In this document: positions 58,711 through 64,000 of the stretch, piece after piece
Numbering within the stretch: position 1 is the first letter of the stretch
How the letters are laid out: the number at the start of each line of letters is the position of its first letter
NCBI RefSeq assembly: GCF_018612915.1
Contig: NZ_JAGGRL010000004.1
Span: forward strand, 124,001-188,000
Source: Stenotrophomonas sp. ISL-67
GTDB lineage: Bacteria; Pseudomonadota; Gammaproteobacteria; Xanthomonadales; Xanthomonadaceae
Direction of reading: 5' to 3'
Length of the DNA stretch: 64,000 bases
The notes under the pieces: generated by a model
What the model saw: only the letters and a program-made list of their open reading frames with translations
Told to the model about the DNA's origin: nothing
The model's database searches: none
Program-made: the position numbers and the translations under genes

Positions 58711-59487
58711 TCAACGTTCATCAGGCCGGCGGAACGGCAATACGACGAAATCGCGTCCTTCGCGCGGCTGCCACAACACCGGCACCCGGTGCGGGGAGGG
58801 TGGTTCCAGATCGCTGTCGCGCGGTGCGTCCAGCTCGTCCTCGTCTTCCTCCTCCCAGCTGTACCGCTTGCGCGGGGTCATCGGATCGGACAGGCGGAAC
58901 AGCAGTGCGCTGATGATGCCGGCGAACGCACCGCCCATATGCGACTGCCAGGACACGCCTGGCTCGTGTGGGAGGATGGTGATCAGCATGCTGCCGTAGA
59001 ACAGGAAGGCGATCAGGCCGGCGGCAATGGCCGGGCGGTCGCGACGCAGCAGGCCAAGCACGAACACCAGGAACATCAGGCCGTGGGTAATGCCGCTGGC
59101 ACCCAGGTGGCGGCTGCCGATGTCGCCCAGCAGCCAGGCGCCGAGCCCGGAACCGATCCACAGCAGCGGGAACGCGCGCAGGGTGGCCTTGGGATAGACG
59201 CTGCCAGCCAAAGTGCCAAGAATTAATAGAGCGAAGCTATTGGCCGCCAGATGCTGGACCGAACCATGCAGCAGCGGAGCACCCAGGATGCCCAGCAGGC
59301 CCGCGCTATCCAGCGGGGCTACGGCCCAGGGACGCCAGTCGAAGTGGCCCTGCGCGGTGAACACCGCCACCAGCACCAGCACGAAGGCCAGGCTCAGGTT
59401 GAACGCCCGCACCACGCGGCCGCGGTCGTTACGGGGAGTGACCGGCGGCTCGCCGGCAGGCAGGGGCAGGTTGGCGTTCATACCCAT
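58711..59487 (-). CDS. Rhomboid family intramembrane serine protease
   Basis: The product (258 aa) has about six membrane helices. The rhomboid catalytic pair is visible as the Ser in HLGASGITHG and the His in VSWQSHMGGAFAG; the loop HGSVQHLAANSFALL is typical. The C-terminus is cytoplasmic, charged and disordered (EEEDEDELDAPRDSD). It cleaves membrane proteins within their helices; the substrate is unknown. Start choice is between ATGs at 59487 and 59481. Confidence 0.9.
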   Translation of the reverse strand: MGMNANLPLPAGEPPVTPRNDRGRVVRAFNLSLAFVLVLVAVFTAQGHFDWRPWAVAPLDSAGLLGILGAPLLHGSVQHLAANSFALLILGTLAGSVYPKATLRAFPLLWIGSGLGAWLLGDIGSRHLGASGITHGLMFLVFVLGLLRRDRPAIAAGLIAFLFYGSMLITILPHEPGVSWQSHMGGAFAGIISALLFRLSDPMTPRKRYSWEEEDEDELDAPRDSDLEPPSPHRVPVLWQPREGRDFVVLPFRRPDER

Positions 59488-59581
59488 AGGAATTGCGCCG
59501 CATCCGCCTGAACACAAGGGCAACGCAGCGGGAGAGAGAAGTGCCACCGACGGGACAATCCCGCCGGCGGCGAACACACGG

Positions 59582-60538
59582 TTACGCGTCGCCGATCTTC
59601 GGCGGGTTCTTCAGGCTCAGCACCACGGTGGCGGCAATGATCAGTGCAACCACGCCCAGCGAAATCGGGGTGGGGATCTTGAAGATGTCGATCAGCATCA
59701 TCTTGGCGCCGATGAAGGCCAGCACCAGGGCCAGGCCATACGGCAGCAGGTGGAAGCGATCGGCCATGCCGGTCAGCAGGAAGAACATGGCGCGCAGGCC
59801 GAGCACCGCGAACACGTTGGAGGTGAGCACGATGAACGGGTCGGTGGTGATGGCGAAGATGGCCGGGATGCTGTCCACGGCGAAGATCACGTCGGTGACC
59901 GCGATCAGGATCAGCACCACGAACAATGGGGTGTACCAGCGCTTGCCGTCGCGCATGACGCTCAGGGCATTGCCGGCGTAATCGGGCAGCAGGCGCAGGT
60001 GCCTGCGCATCCAGCGCAGGGCGGGGTTGGCCTCCAGGTCCGGCTCCTGGCCGGCGGAGAACCACATCTTCCAGCCGGTGAAGAGCAGGAAGGCGCCGAA
60101 CACGTAGAGCAGCCAATGGAACTTGGTCAGCAGCACGCTGCCAGCAAAGATCATGATCGTACGCAGCACGATCGCGCCCAGGATGCCGATGATGAGTACC
60201 TTCTGACGCTGTTCCTCAGGCACCGCGAAGTAGCCCATGACCATCAGGAACACGAAGATGTTGTCCACCGCCAGGGCCTTTTCGACCAGGTAACCGGTCA
60301 GGAACTCCAGGCCGACCTTGTTGGCCACCACCTGGCCGGCGGTCTCGTTCAGGTAGTACCAGAGGCCACCGTTGAAGGCCAGCGCCAGTGCGACCCAACC
60401 GATCGACCACCACAGGGCCTCCTTGAAGGTCACCTTGTGTGGACCGCCGTGGCGCATCAATACCAGGTCGACCAGCAGCGCGATGATCACCACCGCGCCG
60501 AAGCCGCCCCACAACCATAAATTACCGATCGTCTGCAT
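59582..60538 (-). CDS. TerC family membrane protein, Mn-related (Alx-like)
   Basis: The product (318 aa) has eight to nine membrane helices with the TerC signatures EKALAVDNIFVFLMV and VTDVIFAVDSIPAIFA, each carrying conserved acidic residues. Alx-type TerC proteins export manganese. The ~200-base leader contains a yybP-ykoY riboswitch, which in other bacteria senses Mn2+ and turns on such genes, so manganese homeostasis is the likely role. It is followed by a 94-base spacer and the rhomboid gene on the same strand. Confidence 0.92.
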   Translation of the reverse strand: MQTIGNLWLWGGFGAVVIIALLVDLVLMRHGGPHKVTFKEALWWSIGWVALALAFNGGLWYYLNETAGQVVANKVGLEFLTGYLVEKALAVDNIFVFLMVMGYFAVPEEQRQKVLIIGILGAIVLRTIMIFAGSVLLTKFHWLLYVFGAFLLFTGWKMWFSAGQEPDLEANPALRWMRRHLRLLPDYAGNALSVMRDGKRWYTPLFVVLILIAVTDVIFAVDSIPAIFAITTDPFIVLTSNVFAVLGLRAMFFLLTGMADRFHLLPYGLALVLAFIGAKMMLIDIFKIPTPISLGVVALIIAATVVLSLKNPPKIGDA

Positions 60539-60603
60539 GGGTTTTTCCGTTGAATGAATGAAATGCCTCAAGCCGGACGGCGAGGATCTGCAACGGAGGA
60601 CCA

Positions 60604-60735
60604 GAGGGGATCCGGGGACAGAGCTTCGCCATACGGCGAAGGTCTCGCTCGCAGTCCCACCGGGTGGGACTGCCGTTGCACCGGAGCCTGCGGGCTCGAA
60701 TTGACGGCGACAACGTCTGGGAGCTACTCCCCTTC
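60604..60735 (-). promoter_or_regulatory. yybP-ykoY (manganese) riboswitch
   Basis: On the minus strand the leader shows the conserved opening aggggagtagct and, about 90 bases later, gcgagcgagacc followed by the hairpin ttcgcc / ggcgaa and a closing ggatcccctct that pairs with the opening. A stable hairpin (cagtcccacc / ggtgggactg) forms the second leg. This is the yybP-ykoY layout, placed 65 bases upstream of the terC start as expected. The rest of the 338-base spacer to rlmI (60736-60876) shows no other feature. Confidence 0.85.
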
Positions 60736-60876
60736 TGGCGCCGATTCTGCGGGCTGAACGGGGTGGCGTCAAATCCTCCTTTGATCTGCATGGCTGAACG
60801 GAGCGGGAGTCCCCTGAGTCACGGGGTCACGCCGCAGGCGTTGGGGGGCTGGGTGTGGGCGTCATACAATGCGTAC

Positions 60877-62046
60877 ATGAATACCCCTGCCCCCGTAGTC
60901 CGCCTCAAGAACGCCTGGCGCTCCAGCCACCCTTGGATCTTCCAGAAACTGGTCGAAAAGCCCGCTGCGCGGCCCAAGCCCGGTGCCATCGTCGATGTGG
61001 TCGGCGTGGACGGGGAGTGGATCGGGCGTGGCTTCTACAACGGTCATTCGCGCATCGCCGTGCGTATCCTCGAAACCGACCAGCGCGTCCCCGTCGATGC
61101 CGGCTGGTTCTCGCGGAAGATCGCGCAGGCGGTGTCGCTGCGCCGTGACGTCCTGAAGCTGGACGCGATTTCCGATGCCTGGCGCGTGGTGCACAGCGAA
61201 GGCGATGGCCTGTCCGGCCTGGTGGTGGACCGCTACGGCGACCTGGTGGTGGTGGAGTTCTTCGCCGCCGGCATGTTCCGCCACCGCGAGTGGGTCTACG
61301 AGGCGCTGCGCGAGCAGTTCCCGGGGTGCCGTTTCCACAGCTTCGCCGACGAGCACGTGCAGAAGCAGGAGAGCTTCGACTTCCACGGCAACACCACCAC
61401 CGAAGCCTCGGTCATCACCGAGTACGGCGTGAAGTTCCGCGCCGACCCGGCCGGCGCGCACAAGACCGGCTTCTTCGCCGACCAGCGCGAAAACCGCCAG
61501 TGGCTGAGCCAGGAAGTGGAAGGCAAGAGCGTGCTCGACCTGTGCTGCAACACCGGTGGCTTTGCGGTGTATGCCGCGGTGCGCGGCGCGTCGGAGGTGG
61601 TCGGTATCGACATCGACGAAGACGTGATCGAGATCGCCAAGGGCAACTCGCGCCTCAACAACGTGCGCCCCAGGTTCATCCAGTCCGACGTCTTCCCCTG
61701 GCTGCGCGATGCGGCCAACCGCGGGGAGCAGTTCGACGTGGTGATTCTGGACCCGGCCAAGATGACCCGCGACCGCGACCAGGTGATCACCGCGCTGAAG
61801 AAGTACCTGGACATGAACAAGCTGGCCTTGGGCGTGGTCAAGCCGGGTGGGCTGTTCGCCACGTTCTCGTGCACCGGCCTGGTGGCCGAGGACCAGTTCC
61901 TGGACATGCTGCGCCGCGCGGCGTTCTACTCCGGCCGCACCATCCAGATCCTGAAGGTGTCCGGCGCTGGCCCGGACCACCCGTTCATGGCCCACGTGCA
62001 GGAATCGCGTTATCTCAAGGCCGTGTTCTGCCGCGTGTTGGATTGA
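60877..62046 (+). CDS. rlmI: 23S rRNA (cytosine1962-C5)-methyltransferase
   Basis: The product (389 aa) has an N-terminal PUA RNA-binding domain (LKNAWRSSHPWIFQKLVEKP, WIGRGFYNGHSRIAVRIL), an EEHD-like middle region, and a Rossmann methyltransferase domain with VLDLCCNTGGFAVYAA (SAM loop), VVILDPAKM and the catalytic-type Cys in ATFSCTGLV. It methylates a cytosine of 23S rRNA at C5. The ATG at 60877 directly precedes the PUA domain; the upstream open frame lies over the riboswitch region and is not coding. Confidence 0.93.
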   Translation: MNTPAPVVRLKNAWRSSHPWIFQKLVEKPAARPKPGAIVDVVGVDGEWIGRGFYNGHSRIAVRILETDQRVPVDAGWFSRKIAQAVSLRRDVLKLDAISDAWRVVHSEGDGLSGLVVDRYGDLVVVEFFAAGMFRHREWVYEALREQFPGCRFHSFADEHVQKQESFDFHGNTTTEASVITEYGVKFRADPAGAHKTGFFADQRENRQWLSQEVEGKSVLDLCCNTGGFAVYAAVRGASEVVGIDIDEDVIEIAKGNSRLNNVRPRFIQSDVFPWLRDAANRGEQFDVVILDPAKMTRDRDQVITALKKYLDMNKLALGVVKPGGLFATFSCTGLVAEDQFLDMLRRAAFYSGRTIQILKVSGAGPDHPFMAHVQESRYLKAVFCRVLD

Positions 62047-62052
62047 CCCGAA

Positions 62053-62076
62053 CGTGCCGACCAACGGTCGGCACTA
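62053..62076 (-). repeat. SMAG-type palindrome
   Basis: gtgccgaccaacggtcggcactac, seven bases after the rlmI stop, in the rlmI-dipeptidase spacer. Confidence 0.8.
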
Positions 62077-62107
62077 CCGTGGGCGTGGAATGGCGCGGCC
62101 CAAAACC

Positions 62108-62130
62108 GGACACGCATGGCGTGTCCCTAC
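62108..62130 (-). repeat. SMAG-type palindrome
   Basis: ggacacgcatggcgtgtccctac; same stem as 58606. Confidence 0.75.
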
Positions 62131-62175
62131 ACCCATACGTTATGGTCTGACGCTTCCAACTCAAGGTGAGGCGCC

Positions 62176-63432
62176 ATGACCATGCGTGTTCTGTCCCTGC
62201 TGGTGTCGCTGGCGCTCACCGCGCCGCTTTCCGCCCAGGCCATCGAGTTCAGCGCGCCGGAACTGGCACGCGCTGCCACGCTGCAGAAGCAGCTGCTCAC
62301 GCTCGACAGCCACCTCGATACGCCCGCCAACTTCCACCGCGAAGGCTTCAACATCGAGCAGCGTCACGACCACAACGCGCTGTCGCAGGTGGATCTGCCG
62401 CGCATGCAGGAAGGTGCACTCGACGGCGGCTTCTGGGCCATCTACACCGACCAGGGCGACCGCAGCCCGGCTGCGCACCAGCATGACCGCGATGCCGGCC
62501 TGCTGCGCCTGATGGAAATCCGCGAGATGCTCGCCGCGCATCCGGACACCTTCGCGCTGGCATTGACCGCCGCCGATGCGGCGCGGATCAAGGCCGCCGG
62601 CAAGCGCGTGGTCTACATCAGCATGGAAAACGCCAGCCCGCTGGTCGACGACCCCACGCTGCTCAGCTTCTACCACCAGGCCGGGTTGCGTCTGCTCAGC
62701 ACGGTGCACTTCGCCAACAACGAGTTCGCCGATTCGGCCACCGACAGCAAGGGCCCCGAGTGGAAGGGGCTCCGCCCTGCCGGCAAGGCGCTGGTGGATG
62801 AGGCGGTTCGGCTTGGCATCGTGATCGACCAGTCGCACGCCTCCGATGCGGTGTTCGACGACCTGATCCAGCGCATGCCGGTGCCGTTCGTGCTGTCGCA
62901 CAGCTCGGCCAAGGCGATCTACAACCACCCGCGCAACCTGGACGATGTGCGGCTGAAGCAGTTGGCCAAGGCGGGTGGCGTGATCCAGGTGAACGCCTAT
63001 GGCGGCTACCTGATCGACACAGGCAAGAATGAGGCGCGTACGCAGGCCGAAGAGGCGCTGATGAAGCGGATCGGCGCCGGATACGATGACCTGAGCATGG
63101 CCCAGGGCCTGGTGTTGAAGGAGGGCTTGGCGGAGATCGATCAGCGCCTGCCGCTGCGCAAGGCGACCCTGGACGACTTCTTTGCCCATTTCGAGCACAT
63201 CCTGGCCGTGGTCGGACCCGAGCACGTGGGCATTGGCCTGGATTGGGACGGCGGCGGTGGCCTGGCTGACCTGCAGGACGTGAGCGACCTGCCGAAGATC
63301 ACCGCGTGGCTGCTGCGCCAGGGTTACACCGAGAAGCAGATCGCAGGGATCTGGGGGGGCAATCTGCTGCGTGTGCTGCAGCAGGCGCAGGATCATGCCG
63401 TGGCAGCGCCGGCCGTTGGCCGGCCCTCATGA
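62176..63432 (+). CDS. Dipeptidase, peptidase family M19
   Basis: The product (418 aa) has a signal peptide (LLVSLALTAPLSAQA) and is probably periplasmic. The M19 zinc-binding motifs are present: LLTLDSHLDTP (His-x-Asp), ISMENASPL (bridging Glu), VIDQSHASD and FVLSHSSAKA (His ligands). It should hydrolyse dipeptides, including D-containing ones. An aaggtgagg site precedes the ATG. The last ~10 residues (AAPAVGRPS) are encoded by a GTAG-family palindrome, which supplies the reading frame to the stop codon. Confidence 0.9.
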   Translation: MTMRVLSLLVSLALTAPLSAQAIEFSAPELARAATLQKQLLTLDSHLDTPANFHREGFNIEQRHDHNALSQVDLPRMQEGALDGGFWAIYTDQGDRSPAAHQHDRDAGLLRLMEIREMLAAHPDTFALALTAADAARIKAAGKRVVYISMENASPLVDDPTLLSFYHQAGLRLLSTVHFANNEFADSATDSKGPEWKGLRPAGKALVDEAVRLGIVIDQSHASDAVFDDLIQRMPVPFVLSHSSAKAIYNHPRNLDDVRLKQLAKAGGVIQVNAYGGYLIDTGKNEARTQAEEALMKRIGAGYDDLSMAQGLVLKEGLAEIDQRLPLRKATLDDFFAHFEHILAVVGPEHVGIGLDWDGGGGLADLQDVSDLPKITAWLLRQGYTEKQIAGIWGGNLLRVLQQAQDHAVAAPAVGRPS

Positions 63433-63474
63433 ACGTTACACGCACCGCGTAGGCCGGCCAACGGCCGGCGCTAC
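63403..63474. repeat. Inverted pair of SMAG-type palindromes
   Basis: The first (63403-63426, gcagcgccggcc to ggccggccc, head mutated from gtag to gcag) lies in the 3' end of the dipeptidase gene. The second (63450-63474, ending ggccggcgctac) is inverted 24 bases on. Together they can pair over more than 20 bases. Confidence 0.8.
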
Positions 63475-63478
63475 CGAG

Positions 63479-63507
63479 GGGGTTACCGACCGTGGGTCGG
63501 TAACCCC
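63479..63507. terminator. Bidirectional terminator between convergent genes
   Basis: Perfect 13-base stem (ggggttaccgacc / ggtcggtaacccc) with a three-base loop, located between the dipeptidase stop and the permease stop. No T tract, so it may need Rho or act as a transcript-stabilising hairpin. Confidence 0.6.
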
Positions 63508-63514
63508 TGCCACC

Positions 63515-64000
63515 TCAGCGGCCGATCAGCGCGTTGCGGCGGCTGTAGAGGAAATACACCGCCAGGCCGATCACGTTCCAGATCAGGAAGTACAGCTGGG
63601 TGCTGCTCGGCAGGCTGATGAACAGGTAGATGCAGCCCAGCGCTGCGGCCGGGCCGATGAACCACGCGATGGGGGTGCGGAAGGTGCGCTTGGCATCCGG
63701 TGCACGACGACGCATCACCACCAGGCAGATGCCCACGGCGGTGAAGGCCGCCAGCGTGCCGGCGTTGGCCAGCGCGGCAATCTCGTCCAGACGCGCCACC
63801 CCAGCCAGCGCCGAGACCACGGCGGCACTGAACAGCGTAGTGGCCACCGGGGTGCCGGTGCGTTTGTTCACCGCTGACAGACCGCGCGGCAGCAGGCCAT
63901 CGCGGCCCATGACGAAGAACACGCGGCTCTGGCCGAACAGGAAGGCCAGCAGCACCGTGGGCAGGGCGATGATGGCCACCACGCCGATCACCGCCGCCGC
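63515..64000 (-). CDS. Amino acid permease, APC family (C-terminal part; start outside window)
   Basis: The frame is open to the right edge of the window; 161 residues of the C-terminal part are visible. They hold about five membrane helices, e.g. VVAIIALPTVLLAFLFGQ, FSAAVVSALAGVA, IAWFIGPAAALGCIYLFI and YFLIWNVIGLAVYFLYS. The string QSRVFFVMGRDGLLP is characteristic of cationic amino acid transporter-like APC permeases. The substrate cannot be fixed from this part. Confidence 0.88.
   Translation of the reverse strand, partial: AAAVIGVVAIIALPTVLLAFLFGQSRVFFVMGRDGLLPRGLSAVNKRTGTPVATTLFSAAVVSALAGVARLDEIAALANAGTLAAFTAVGICLVVMRRRAPDAKRTFRTPIAWFIGPAAALGCIYLFISLPSSTQLYFLIWNVIGLAVYFLYSRRNALIGR

Overview
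The window is GC-rich chromosomal DNA from a gammaproteobacterium of the Xanthomonadaceae (Lysobacteraceae), most probably a Stenotrophomonas. Three things support this. The order around the replication origin is gyrB-recF-dnaN-dnaA on the minus strand and rpmH-rnpA-yidC-mnmE on the plus strand. There is a tonB-exbB-exbD1-exbD2 cluster followed, after cls, by pdxJ. More than fifteen short palindromic extragenic repeats carry a GTAG tetranucleotide at one end, the hallmark of the Stenotrophomonas SMAG family. The species call is inference; no 16S gene is present.

Layout. 1-2110: end of a cysteine dioxygenase gene, a hypothetical gene and a PhzF-type isomerase. 2111-11218: a carbohydrate-utilisation locus with a large secreted LamG protein and a TonB-dependent receptor (minus strand), divergent from kdgK, eda and a membrane protein (plus strand). 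The two minus-strand genes share an 18-nt upstream motif, and kdgK/eda suggest that the imported sugar ends as 2-keto-3-deoxygluconate. 11264-15733: bacterial NHEJ genes ku and ligD plus two small hypothetical genes. 15743-20460: a second TonB-dependent receptor, an aromatic aminotransferase and fructose-1,6-bisphosphatase.

20583-26934 is an accessory patch: a 2OG-Fe(II) oxygenase gene and a decayed copy of its 3' end flanking an epimerase gene; a SymE-like toxin; a duplicated tautomerase (one copy truncated) around an RcnB-like gene; a HipB/HipS-like pair with no kinase; an Abi-type remnant; and a GFA-family gene. 27124-33285: PAS histidine kinase, alpha/beta hydrolase, GlxA-type regulator, small membrane proteins, and a PA0069-type radical SAM gene with a LexA-type box upstream. 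33631-41884: pdxJ, cls, the TonB energising system with a TPR protein, an M48 lipoprotein protease and a CPBP protease.

41958-51819 is the origin region. DnaA boxes lie in all three spacers, but the densest cluster followed by AT-rich DNA is in the unusually long recF-dnaN spacer. Three perfect parS palindromes (two inside recF codons) and one degenerate copy lie close by. 51973-64000: a lipoprotein fusing a NodB-type deacetylase, a caspase-like domain and TPRs; mnmE; a decayed azlC beside intact azlD and a truncated regulator; glpQ-like phosphodiesterase; rhomboid protease; a TerC gene behind a yybP-ykoY (manganese) riboswitch; rlmI; an M19 dipeptidase; and the end of an amino-acid permease gene. 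No tRNA, rRNA, CRISPR array, IS element or prophage was recognised.
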